This document shows positions 52,563 through 60,984 of a DNA stretch of 61,650 nt, piece after piece. The notes under the pieces were generated by a model. The model made no database searches. It saw nothing but the letters and a program-made list of their open reading frames with translations, and was not told where the DNA came from. The stretch's first letter is position 1. Every line of letters starts with the position of its first letter. This DNA comes from Basidiobolus meristosporus CBS 931.73 (taxonomy: Eukaryota; Basidiobolomycota; Basidiobolomycetes; Basidiobolales; Basidiobolaceae). The position numbers were made by a program, and so were the translations under genes. The stretch spans positions 1 to 61,650 of the forward strand of contig MCFE01000533.1 of NCBI GenBank assembly GCA_002104905.1, given 5' to 3'.

Positions 52563-53372
52563 TCAGGCAGACTCTGAGGTTGCCTGTTCCTGCTGAAACT
52601 CTTGCACTGCCCTTTGTAAGTTTCCAGAGTTATTCCACAACTCTTCAAATGGAGCTTGTGTAATGTCTTTCAGGATTCTAATTGCTTCCTCTTTCAAGAA
52701 GTAAGCCACATCATAGGTTGGAGCCTGTTTCTTAATGGTAGCAAAGAAAGCCATAATTGCCATGTGAGCTGGGGGCTGGTTGATTATTCCTGGCTCAGTA
52801 TCCATTGCCTCTGGTGGAATGATTGTGAATTTGGTAGGCACCCAGTTTAGATTTTTTGCCAGATACTTAGTTAGTGCAGTGGTGAAGTTTCTGTCTACAA
52901 TCATTTCTAGGATCTTTCCTCTTCTCCAAGCTAGGTTAACAATTTTTGAAGTGTCAATATTTAGAGAGCGGAATGTACGCCTGATGTTTGCTATAGTAGT
53001 CCATGGAACATTGGCAAAGTATAGCAAGGACCAATTCTGGAGCTGAGGTAGGTTTGCTGGAGGCTTATAGGTAGACTTCCTGGCAGGTTGTGTGGTAGGC
53101 TTTGGTGTTTCCAAGGTAGCAAGTTGTGGTTGAGACATTTTAGAATTACATATGACTTTGGAAAAAATTCTGCCAGCAACTGTGTCAGGAATGTTAGTAC
53201 TCATTGATGGTGCAGGGCCTGGCTCCTGGTACTCCTTTTCTAGAATACTTGAGTGTGTCTCTTTTTGTTTTCCTTTATCCAATGTGCTATGCCTTGGAGT
53301 GGGATTTTGAAGAATAGTGACTTCAGGTATCAACTCTGGGGTTTGGTGATTGTCAAACATTGTTGCTTGCAT
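52563..53372 (-). CDS. LINE-1 ORF1: RNA-binding protein
   Basis: 269 codons from the ATG at 53372 (a second ATG follows five codons later). The N-terminal ~95 residues are hydrophilic; then an RRM-like core: TYKPPANLPQLQNWSLLYFA, NVPWTTIANIRRTFRSLNID, IVNLAWRRGKILEMIVDR, NLNWVPTKFTII. The same core occurs in LINE-2 ORF1 and the ORF1-only element. The frame ends ATSESA then UGA, followed in frame by CUA and ORF2. The 5' end abuts the copia LTR, so the native start may be missing. Confidence 0.82.
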   Translation of the reverse strand: MQATMFDNHQTPELIPEVTILQNPTPRHSTLDKGKQKETHSSILEKEYQEPGPAPSMSTNIPDTVAGRIFSKVICNSKMSQPQLATLETPKPTTQPARKSTYKPPANLPQLQNWSLLYFANVPWTTIANIRRTFRSLNIDTSKIVNLAWRRGKILEMIVDRNFTTALTKYLAKNLNWVPTKFTIIPPEAMDTEPGIINQPPAHMAIMAFFATIKKQAPTYDVAYFLKEEAIRILKDITQAPFEELWNNSGNLQRAVQEFQQEQATSESA

Positions 53373-53700
53373 TGTAAGAGTCTTGGAGATATTGGAAGTG
53401 ATTGGGAGAACAAGTATATTATGTGGTTTTCACTTAATGATTTATTCAATGTAAAAGTAGTATTTATACTTTTACCTGGTCTTGGCATTACAAACACATA
53501 GGATAGGCTAAGGAAGGTCCCAAGAGCATGTGTGAAAAGCTTGGGGCTGTTTGGACAACTTTGAGAATTTTCATGTTTTGGGTAAATATTCTAAGTAAAT
53601 CCCTACAAGGAATTTGGTCAGTATTCTCTAGGATTTAGGGTAATGATCTAAGTGACTAAGTTAGGTGAATATTTAGGTGGAATTACAAGTTTTTACAACA
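53373..53700 (-). mobile_element. 3' LTR of copia element (328 bp)
   Basis: On the minus strand it begins TGTTGTAAAAACTTG at 53700, directly after a purine tract (GAGTGGGAG, 53701-53709), and ends ...CTCTTACA at 53373. The TG...CA ends and adjacent polypurine tract define it as a 3' LTR. Two older relatives lie at 45815-46157 and 38623-38902. Confidence 0.9.
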
Positions 53701-55254
53701 CTCCCACTCAGCTAAATATTTATACTGACTAGTCCTAATTCTGACCTAAGATATTCAAACTTGTCTCTAGCTAATTGTTTGGTAAATATGTCTGCAATCA
53801 TTTCATCTGTAGGACAGTAAACTAAGCTAACTAAGTTATTCCCTATAGCTTCACGTATGAAATGATGTCTAATATCTATGTGCTTGGTTCTAGCATGAAA
53901 AGTTGGATATCTACCTAATTGTATACATCCTTGATTATCCTGAAATAAAGTAATAGGCGTTTTTTGACATAGGCCTAAATCTGTAAAAAGTTTTCTTAAC
54001 CACATTGCTTCTCTTGTAGCTTCACAGGCTTCCATATACTCTGCCTCTGTAGTAGAAAGTGCTACGGTTGGTTGCTTTCTTGAATTCCATGAAATTGCTC
54101 CTTTACAGTAGAGAAAGGTGTATCCTGTGGTGGATCTTCTGTCTTCCAAATTTTGTCCCCAATCAGCATCAGAGTATCCCACAAGATCCTGTTCTGAATC
54201 CTTATAAGTGTATCTTAAGCAGATATCAGCAGTTCCTTTTAGGTATCTAAAAATTTGCTTAACTGCTGCAATATGATCAAATCCATAGTTCTGATTATGT
54301 TGGCTGACAGCTCCCACTGAATATGAGATATCTGGACGTGTTCCAAGCATGATATACATCAGACTGCCAACCATAGATTGATAAGGAAAGTCTGCTTTCA
54401 GATGGCACCAAGCTCTCTTGATTTGGTTGAGTTTTGACCAAGTTAAGGTTTGTCTCCATTGGGGTAGCTGCCGGTTTACAGTCTTCCATTTTGTACTTCT
54501 TTAGTATATCTTGAATATACTTGGATTGACTTAGGGCAATAGTCTGGGTACTTCTGTCTATGGAGAACTTAATCCCTAAGTAGTAACTAAGTTCTCCTAG
54601 ATTGGACATCTTGAACTCCTTAGATAGGCTGGATTTAGTCTCTTCCAATGTTTCTTGGTTATTGGTGGCTATAATAAGATCATCCACATATAGAGCTAAT
54701 AGAACTGGATTTGCTCTATCTGGCTTATAGTATATACTATAGTCAGCATTACTCCTTCTGAAACTCAAAGATTCCAAATAAGAATCTATCTTGCAATACC
54801 AGGCTCTTGGTGATTGTTTGAGACCATATAGTGACTTTTTAAGCTTGCAGACCAAATGAGGGTTATCTTGGTCAACAAACCTATCAGGCTGGTCCATATA
54901 CACATCCGCATCAAGTTCTCCATTCAAAAAATGCAGTTTTTACATCCATTTGATGAATAAAAAACTTATATTTGGCTGCAATAGCCAATGGTAATCTGAT
55001 GGAATTAAACTTGGTTACCGGTGCAAAGGTCTCAGTATAGTCAAGTCCTTTTGTTTGAGAGTATCCTTTGGCTACAAGTCTTGCTTTGTATCTTTCAATT
55101 GTACCATCAGCCTTGTATTTTGTCTTGAAGACCCATCTGTATCCAATTGATTTTTGGTTGATTGGAAATTTGACCAAGTCCCAAGTTTGATTTTCCATCA
55201 GGGCCTGATATTCCTCAGTCATTGCAGATCTCCAAAACTTTGTCTGAGGGCTAT
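53701..55254 (-). pseudogene. Broken Ty1/copia pol (reverse transcriptase and RNase H)
   Basis: Three overlapping frames make up the C-terminal half of a copia polyprotein: RT start (WDLVKFPINQKSIGYRWVFK, FAPVTKFNSIRL, QMDVKTAFF), RT catalytic block (KSLYGLKQSPRAWY, LLALYVDDLIIATNN) and RNase H (MVGSLMYIMLGTRPDISYSV, VGYSDADWGQ, ISWNSRKQPTVALSTTEAEYMEACEA, KHIDIRHHFIREAI). Frameshifts occur at an A-run near 54925 and near 54420, so it is inactive. The coding sequence stops at 55254 in the run SPQTKFWRSAMTEEYQ, where TTAGGG repeats begin; gag, protease and integrase are missing. It was inserted next to the LINE-1 5' end. Confidence 0.9.
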
Positions 55255-55273
55255 TTAGGGTTAGGGTTAGGGG
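55255..55273 (+). repeat. Telomeric junction 2 (TTAGGG x3)
   Basis: Three perfect units ending in an extra G (TTAGGGTTAGGGTTAGGGG), in the same orientation as the terminal telomere, set directly at the break in copia pol. Reads as a healed old chromosome end. Confidence 0.9.
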
Positions 55274-56264
55274 TCTAAATTCTCTTATTGAATCTGATCA
55301 AGTGTAGTAATACTATATCAACTTGATTCAAGTTGAAAAGTGCATATTGTATAAAGAAGATATATCTATAGTAATGTTAAGGTAAAATACTGCTCAAGTT
55401 GAGTTGAGTTCTGAAAAGAAATTTGTCAACAAATCAGGCTAGAAAGTGAAGTAAAGCTGGGAGTTATTTGAAAGCAAAGCACTAAGGGAAAGTGTAGAGC
55501 TATACTACCACTTCCTGAAAGGCAGGGATCTCACAGGAAGGCAGAAGCTCAGGTCTAATTGCAGATATGATAGCAGTGTTGTATCCAAGAGAAAGTGTGA
55601 TAAACTCTTGAATGGTTTAACTGAACCAAAGGGACAATTAAGTGCAGAATCTTAGAATTGTCAGAGAGTGGCGGGAATATTAGCAAAAAGATTCTGATCT
55701 AAAATTGGTCTTGGATATAGCTGGGTTGGCTGTAAAGACAATGATATTTGTTTGCTAGGCAGGCTAGGCTTGGTGTTCTTTGGAGTGCTAGATGTACTAG
55801 GCTTGGATAGAAACTAGAACGGAATTGTTGGATTCTTATTTTTGCTGAGACAGAATCTTAATTTTGTTGAGACACACACTAAACCAAAAGGTTCAGTAAA
55901 CTTTATTTATACTTTTCTGATCAAGTTGAATTAGTAAGCGCCAAGGGACTGGATTGATTGAAATCAATTTGGGTGTTCATAGGTGCATAAGATAAATGAA
56001 AATTACATCATCAATCAACTGATGTCTTGGCAACTGCACAGTGGTTGGATAGATCTCAGATGACTAATCACCTGGGAAGGCTTGGCAGATAGGGTGATAA
56101 CGTAATGATCATTTGAAAATAGATCAGGTGTGATAGCTAAAAATAGATTCTGAGGTGGGATAAAATAAACTGTAACTGGGATTTGTTATGTTTGGGTTAG
56201 GGAAAATCAGTTAGGGTACTAGATTTTCAAACAGAGTAAAATTGGCTAAGTTTTAAATGTTGAT
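55274..56264 (-). mobile_element. Probable LTR / 3' flank of the gypsy fragment
   Basis: About 990 bp without coding capacity. On the minus strand it starts TGTTGTGCATCAAC right after the chromodomain stop codon and a purine-rich GGAAGGAAG, as expected for a 3' LTR behind a polypurine tract. It contains GGGTTAGGG and AGTTAGGG at 56192-56215. The far end runs into TTAGGG repeats, so its 3' terminus cannot be fixed. Confidence 0.55.
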
Positions 56265-56564
56265 GCACAACATCACTTCCTTCCGGAAGAGGAGTTTTTT
56301 GATACCTTCTGGGTTCCTCTGCGGCTACAATACTGATCAATAATGGCAACATCATCAAAGTTGGTGTAAGGTTCCCAGGTGTTGTGTTTGGCATCATAGC
56401 CTTTCCACTTGACTAAATTAAGGCAATTTGGTTCTTCTCCATCATGGTCCACAATAGCTTCAACTTCATAGGATTCCAAAGTTACTGGGTCTTGAGAAAT
56501 GAGTTTGAGTGAAGAAGGTGGAAAGTTTTTGGGTAGCAGTGCTCCAGTGTTATCCTGAAGTACG
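56265..56564 (-). pseudogene. Gypsy (chromovirus) integrase C-terminus with chromodomain, truncated
   Basis: The frame is open from 56562 down to the stop near 56273. It starts inside the integrase tail (VLQDNTGALLPKNF), then the linker KLISQDPVTLESYEVEAIVD and a chromodomain: EEPNCLNLVKWKGYDAKHNTWEP, with the aromatic residues (W, Y, W) that grip methyl-lysine. This defines a Ty3/gypsy chromovirus. Everything upstream (gag to integrase core) is missing; the break at 56564 is capped by TAAGGGTTAGGGG. Confidence 0.85.
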
Positions 56565-56577
56565 TAAGGGTTAGGGG
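56565..56577 (+). repeat. Telomeric junction 3 (TAAGGGTTAGGGG)
   Basis: Two units (one degenerate) at the broken gypsy end and directly before the 3' end of the ORF1-only element. Confidence 0.8.
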
Positions 56578-57604
56578 ATGATCATCACCAAAGGGTGAAA
56601 TCTTTATTTAAATAATAAATAAAGAAGCCAAGTTTGAATATGAATATCTGAGATGCAGGAAGCCTACAAGATAAACTTGGACTTTGCTGTATCCCAAATA
56701 TCCTCAATATCAAAGTCTAGAGGAGAGTGTAGCAAGACTGCTTGTTCACTGTAGTATTTCTTGAGGAAGTTTGTGACTTGAAGGGAAGGAGAGTTTTTCA
56801 ACAAGCTGGTAAATCTTTTGAGGAGTTCTTTTTCCAGAGAGAATGGCACAAAGAGTGGAATGTCCAAATGATATCTGAATATATGCTCTGAGAGCTCCCA
56901 ATCCAGCATATTTTTGACTTCTTCTGTAAAATCTTCAACAATATCTTTGTCAAGAATAACTTCCAAGAGATCCCTGGCAATGTACTGAATGTTAATAATC
57001 TTAGGCATATGAATTCCTAGGTCCTTGAGGTAGTTTCTTTGTTCTGATATTGGGAGATATCCTGCATTTCTGAAATAGCAAACAGTCCAGTTGGCAGTAG
57101 GAGGAGTATCAGGGCTGACAGGGAATCTTCTTCTGGCTTTAGAGTGCACTGGCTTAGGAGACTGTCTTGATGGAAGGGCAGCTGGTTTTGGATGAGCTTG
57201 AAGTGCTTGGGAGTAGGTTTGAGTACAAGTAGTAGAAGTTCCTGGTTGCTGAGAATTTTCAGATTGACTGGATGAAGAGCTAATTGATGGGCTGCAAGGT
57301 AAGGAAGAAGCCGAAAGAGAAGTGGAGAGGGCTGGGTGAAGTTCAGAAAGAGTTTTGAAAAGAATTTGGATCTGAGATTTCAACATTGAGTTTTCAGCTT
57401 CAAGAAGTGAAACTCTTTGTTCAAGGTAAGAAGTCTGTAAAGAGTGAAAGTTGGGTAAAGACATGGAAGTAGTAAATAAGAAGAAAGGAGTAGTTGGGGT
57501 GGGAGGGTGGGAAAATAGGTAAGAAGAAAAGAGAGGAAAGATCTGAAATTGAAAATCTCAGAATTTATAGATGGATGGACAAGGGTAGAGGATTGATTAA
57601 TCCA
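56578..57604 (-). mobile_element. ORF1-only non-autonomous retroelement, complete
   Basis: About 1.03 kb, bounded on both sides by telomeric units. It holds one ORF (57464-56664) homologous to the LINE ORF1 core, no ORF2, and the same 3' tail as the LINEs (TGGCTTCTTT, AAATAAAGATTTCACC, hairpin 56585-56598). A 5' UTR of about 140 bp precedes the ORF. Read as a non-autonomous partner that borrows LINE ORF2 in trans. Confidence 0.75.
56664..57464 (-). CDS. ORF1-like coiled-coil RNA-binding protein of the non-autonomous element
   Basis: 266 aa from the ATG at 57464. Residues ~5-45 form a heptad-like coiled coil (LEQRVSLLEAENSMLKSQIQ), which would drive oligomerisation. A Ser/Pro/Gln-rich linker with a basic patch (HSKARRRFPVSP) follows, then the RRM-like core NWTVCYFRNAGYLPISEQRN...KIINIQYIARDLLEVILDKD. 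The core aligns with LINE-1 ORF1 (NWSLLYFANVPWTTIANIRR) and LINE-2 ORF1 (TWTVVYLKQVPWTPISNIRK) at low but clear identity. It ends with TAG, not the UGA-CUA of the LINEs. The frame is fully open, suggesting it was under selection when inserted. Confidence 0.78.
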   Translation of the reverse strand: MSLPNFHSLQTSYLEQRVSLLEAENSMLKSQIQILFKTLSELHPALSTSLSASSLPCSPSISSSSSQSENSQQPGTSTTCTQTYSQALQAHPKPAALPSRQSPKPVHSKARRRFPVSPDTPPTANWTVCYFRNAGYLPISEQRNYLKDLGIHMPKIINIQYIARDLLEVILDKDIVEDFTEEVKNMLDWELSEHIFRYHLDIPLFVPFSLEKELLKRFTSLLKNSPSLQVTNFLKKYYSEQAVLLHSPLDFDIEDIWDTAKSKFIL

Positions 57605-57630
57605 GGGTTAGGGAAAAATAGGGTTAGGGG
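57605..57630 (+). repeat. Telomeric junction 4 (GGGTTAGGG, A-rich spacer, GGGTTAGGGG)
   Basis: Two telomeric blocks separated by AAAAATA, between the 5' end of the ORF1-only element and the 3' end of LINE-2. Confidence 0.82.
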
Positions 57631-57686
57631 GGAGACAGTCACCAACAGGTGAAATCTTTATTTCAGTTGAAACAAAGAAGCCAGCG

Positions 57687-60455
57687 CTACTGTTGTAGCT
57701 TTGATACAAGTGTGTGTAGCTGAGGGGAATTTGTAGGTAAGTTAATAAGAAGTGATGATAGTTCTTCAGTGCTCAAGACACTGTTCAGTGGGAAGGGGGG
57801 TAGCAAGAGAGGTAAGAATGACTTGTGAACAACATTAATGAGGGGAATGTGATAAGGATTGATATTCATCATAAAGGGAGTGTGCTGCTGCAGATATTGC
57901 TGCCAAAGGTCTGTCAAGTACTTCAGGTAGGCCAGCTTGGGTTTTTCTGACTGCAGAATATAGTGAGCAAACTTCTTGACTTCAGGATCTCCAAGTATAG
58001 TTCTCCAGCAGGAGTCAGGTGTAGTGTGGTGTGTTCTCTTCCAGGCCTTAATCAGTGGGTTGTTGCAGTTGTGAAGTCTGAGGTATAATCTGGTTCTAAG
58101 GTAGAGAAGTCTGATCTTATAGGGCATAAGCCCAAAAGCACCAAGAATAGCATGTCTGTAGGGGCATTCAGGCAAATGAGGCACCAAGGAGGTAATGCAC
58201 CATACTGCAAACTTGTCAAGCTTAGTGCAGTCTCTAGAAGTAAGAGAGAGAAGTGGTAAGCCAAATTCCAGGACAGGGAAGACAAACTGCTTGAGTAGAA
58301 GGAGGCAGCTGGGAGCTGAAGTTGTAGGAGGAGTAACAGCCAGTAGCTTGTGGAGTGCCTGTCTTGCTAGGATAATTCTCTTCTTCAGGTGTGCTCCAGA
58401 GTCTAGTCCAGTAGGAAGGAAAGGAAAGCCAAGATATGTAGCAGAAACCTGAGCAGGTAGAGTGGAGTTCTCCAAGTTGATGGGAGAGCCCAAAGGTACT
58501 GTCTTTGCAATGGAAAGCTGGAGATTATTCTTCTGCAGATACTGGTGGATGGTCTGAGAGTCTTGTTGCACATTGGAGGAGGATATTCTGATGTCATCAG
58601 CAAAGAGAGTAACCAGGCAGTCAGCTGAGAGTCTTGGGAAATCATTCAGGAAGATGGCAAACAGTATAGGACCAAGCACAGAGCCTTGAACCACTCCATT
58701 AGGAACTGAGAACACAGCTGATTGCTCACTTGGGTGCAGAATTCTTGCTTGTGGATCCAGAAACAGAGACCTGACAAGGAGGGTGAGAGAGGTACTGGAG
58801 AAGCATTGCAACTTGGACCAAAGCAGATTTCTGTCAACTGAATCAAAGGCCTTAGTAATATCAAACAGAACAGAGGGATACTTGCACTGGAGAGAGTGAT
58901 CTTGGCTAAGTATGACTGCATATTCCAAGGAGAGGCCAGGAACAAAGCCAAACTGTGCAGGATGAAACTTGAGGGAGTCAGAGTAGAGCTCCTGAGCAAG
59001 CAGAAGCTCAAACACCTTTCTGCAGGTGGGCAGCAGAGATATTGGCCTGTAGGAGCTAGGATCCAGGTGCTTTCCTTTACCCTTGTACAGTGGCAGAACA
59101 TTTGCAAAGGACCATTCCTCAGGAGTAGAAAGCTGGGCTGAGCATTGCTGAAACAGTGGAAGCAGAAGTGCAGACATGGCCTTGGTACTAGTCTTCAGAA
59201 GCTCATAGGAGATTGTGTCCACACCTGGAGCAGTAGAGTTGGGAAGCCTCTTGAGCACATTATGGATTCTCCTTTGATCAAGTGCAAGTGGGATGGGCAG
59301 AGTCTTGAAGTCAGGATGAAAGCCAGGAGTTGAGTACTGCTTTGTAGAGAAGAAGATGTTAGCCAGCTGTTCTGTTGAAGGTAACTTCCTGGAAGAGGGC
59401 CTCATTGCCCTGTAGAGTCTTAACACTGTTCTTGTTATAGAGTTGGAAGATTGCAGAGGCAAAGAACTCATAATATGATCCCAGAGCTGAGTATGCAGAG
59501 TGTGGTGAATTGCCTTGGAGTGGTGTATTGCTGTCAGGAGGAGTTTCTCTGTTTTTGGGTTAGGGAAACTCAGGTAGCTTTGTTGCAGGGCTGAAACAAT
59601 GGATTCCCATTTTCTTGAGGTAACAGCAGTAGTCTTGCATGGCAGTGAGAGGGAGGCAGACACTAGAATCAGATGCTTTACAAGGAGCCAGGCATAGTTG
59701 AGATCATCTGGCAGAGAAAGTAGCAAACTGGCAAGCTTCAAGTAGTTCCCAAAGTCTTTCTTCTGATTCTTGGTAGCTTTGTGGGTGAGCACAGTAAGTT
59801 TTGGCAGCTTCTTCTTCACAACTGGTTGCATAGAAAGGGACCAGGCTGGGTGGTCAGAGGCTCTCAAGGATCCTAGCTCAGCTCCAGAGAATTGCTTAAC
59901 TTCATTCACAAAGTAGAGGGCAGCAGCAGAAGGGCAGATCCAGTCAACACATCTTTTCTCAGATTGAGCACCTAGTGCTAGCAGGTGGCTTTCTCTCAGG
60001 AAGTTCAGTAGGAATGTAGACCTTGGCTTCATTCTTGCAGTCAGAGTAGTCTTGTTCTCAGGATGGGGAATGTTGAGATCTCCAAGCAAGATAACAGGTG
60101 TTGATATAGATTGTTGGTATTGCTGAACCTTCTGGCATATAACTTGAACTTCCTGAAGGGCAAGACTTGGAGGCAGATAGCAGAGCACCAGACTGATAGT
60201 TGGCAACTGAAGAGCAGCACAGTAAGGGGAGTAAAGAGGAACACAGAGCTGAGGAGTATTGATGGTAGAAGAGATGAAGCAGATAGAGGAGGTATTCTTT
60301 GTTCTAGGAGTAGAAAAGCAATATAGATTAGTCAAAAGTATAGAGGGTAGCTGAACATCAATCAAACACAGGAGGGAAAATCTTGAAAGAAGTCTCTCTA
60401 GAGTTGGTCTTGATGGCTGTATGCTGTTGCAGTTAAGCAACAGAACTTCAGGTAG
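57687..60455 (-). CDS. LINE-2 ORF2: endonuclease / reverse transcriptase
   Basis: About 920 codons, uninterrupted. The endonuclease shows LLNCNSIQPS, LIDVQLP, LLGDLNIPHPEN and SDHPAWSL; the RT shows VLPLYKGKGKHLDPSSYRPISLLPTCRKVFE, FGFVPGLSLEYAV, FDITKAFDSVDRNLLWSKL, NGVVQGSVLGPILFAIFLND and VTLFADDIRI. The catalytic motif is FADD (near 58594-58605), one substitution away from the YADD of LINE-1 and a common LINE variant. The frame follows ORF1 directly after UGA CUA, with no ATG close to the junction. Being intact, it is the best candidate for an active enzyme in the array. Confidence 0.92.
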   Translation of the reverse strand, partial: LPEVLLLNCNSIQPSRPTLERLLSRFSLLCLIDVQLPSILLTNLYCFSTPRTKNTSSICFISSTINTPQLCVPLYSPYCAALQLPTISLVLCYLPPSLALQEVQVICQKVQQYQQSISTPVILLGDLNIPHPENKTTLTARMKPRSTFLLNFLRESHLLALGAQSEKRCVDWICPSAAALYFVNEVKQFSGAELGSLRASDHPAWSLSMQPVVKKKLPKLTVLTHKATKNQKKDFGNYLKLASLLLSLPDDLNYAWLLVKHLILVSASLSLPCKTTAVTSRKWESIVSALQQSYLSFPNPKTEKLLLTAIHHSKAIHHTLHTQLWDHIMSSLPLQSSNSITRTVLRLYRAMRPSSRKLPSTEQLANIFFSTKQYSTPGFHPDFKTLPIPLALDQRRIHNVLKRLPNSTAPGVDTISYELLKTSTKAMSALLLPLFQQCSAQLSTPEEWSFANVLPLYKGKGKHLDPSSYRPISLLPTCRKVFELLLAQELYSDSLKFHPAQFGFVPGLSLEYAVILSQDHSLQCKYPSVLFDITKAFDSVDRNLLWSKLQCFSSTSLTLLVRSLFLDPQARILHPSEQSAVFSVPNGVVQGSVLGPILFAIFLNDFPRLSADCLVTLFADDIRISSSNVQQDSQTIHQYLQKNNLQLSIAKTVPLGSPINLENSTLPAQVSATYLGFPFLPTGLDSGAHLKKRIILARQALHKLLAVTPPTTSAPSCLLLLKQFVFPVLEFGLPLLSLTSRDCTKLDKFAVWCITSLVPHLPECPYRHAILGAFGLMPYKIRLLYLRTRLYLRLHNCNNPLIKAWKRTHHTTPDSCWRTILGDPEVKKFAHYILQSEKPKLAYLKYLTDLWQQYLQQHTPFMMNINPYHIPLINVVHKSFLPLLLPPFPLNSVLSTEELSSLLINLPTNSPQLHTLVSKLQQ

Positions 60456-60965
60456 TCAGGCAGAGGTTGTAGCTTCTTCAGAGGCAGCATTGACAATGTG
60501 ACCTGCTGAGTCCCAGAGCTCTTCAAATGGTGCATCACTTAAGTCAGCAAGGAGGGAAATGGCATGATTCTTGAGGAAGTATGCCACATCATAGGAGGGG
60601 GCTTGTCTCTTGATGGCAGCAAAGAAAGACAGAATGGCAACATGGGCTGGAGGCTTGTTGAACAGTAGAGAGTCAGAGGATTCAGATTCTTCAGGCACTA
60701 TCTTGAAGTCAGTTTTCAGCCAGTTAAGGTTCTTCTCCACAAAGGCAACAAATGGGTCAGCAATGTTTTGGTCTAGGATAACCTCCAGAATCTTCCCTTT
60801 TCTCCAGGCCAGGTTGACAATTCTTGAGAGCTGAATATTGCATGCCTTGAGTGCTTTCCTGATGTTGGAAATGGGAGTCCAGGGAACTTGCTTCAAGTAC
60901 ACCACAGTCCAGGTAGAAGCTGGTGGTAGGTTTGCTGGGGGCTTGTAAGTCCTTCTGTGTTGCAA
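60456..60965 (-). CDS. LINE-2 ORF1, N-terminally truncated
   Basis: 169 codons from a fortuitous ATG (MQHRRTYKPPANLPP). Begins at the RRM-like core (STWTVVYLKQVPWTPISNIRKAL, IVNLAWRKGKILEVILDQN, KNLNWLKTDFKIVPEE) and ends EEATTSA then UGA CUA in frame with ORF2. The missing N-terminus results from the truncation that TTAGGGG caps. Confidence 0.82.
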   Translation of the reverse strand: MQHRRTYKPPANLPPASTWTVVYLKQVPWTPISNIRKALKACNIQLSRIVNLAWRKGKILEVILDQNIADPFVAFVEKNLNWLKTDFKIVPEESESSDSLLFNKPPAHVAILSFFAAIKRQAPSYDVAYFLKNHAISLLADLSDAPFEELWDSAGHIVNAASEEATTSA

Positions 60966-60971
60966 TGGAGC

Positions 60972-60984
60972 TTAGGGGGGGGGG
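60972..60984 (+). repeat. Telomeric junction 5 (TTAGGG with extended G-run)
   Basis: One TTAGGG unit extended into a run of ten Gs, between the truncated LINE-2 5' end and the 3' end of the SINE-like element. Confidence 0.7.

Larger units (their letters stand above)
49632..53372 (-). mobile_element. LINE-1 of the array: telomere-associated non-LTR retrotransposon (APE type)
   Basis: Two-ORF LINE on the minus strand: ORF1 (53372-52563) and ORF2 (52562-49713), then a short 3' UTR ending in a TCACC/GGTGA hairpin (49640-49654) beside TAGGGG. The 3' tail shares the order TGGCTTCTTT...AAATAAAGATTTCACC with three other elements in the array. The 5' side stops where the copia LTR begins (53373), so the 5' UTR and possibly the start of ORF1 have been displaced by that insertion. 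Both frames are open and could still code. Confidence 0.9.
57631..60971 (-). mobile_element. LINE-2 of the array, 5' truncated
   Basis: Same family as LINE-1 (about half the ORF2 residues identical in conserved blocks). 3' hairpin at 57639-57652 next to junction 4; ORF2 60455-57687 fully open; ORF1 60965-60456 lacks about 95 N-terminal residues compared with LINE-1. The 5' break at about 60971 runs straight into TTAGGGG. Confidence 0.9.
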
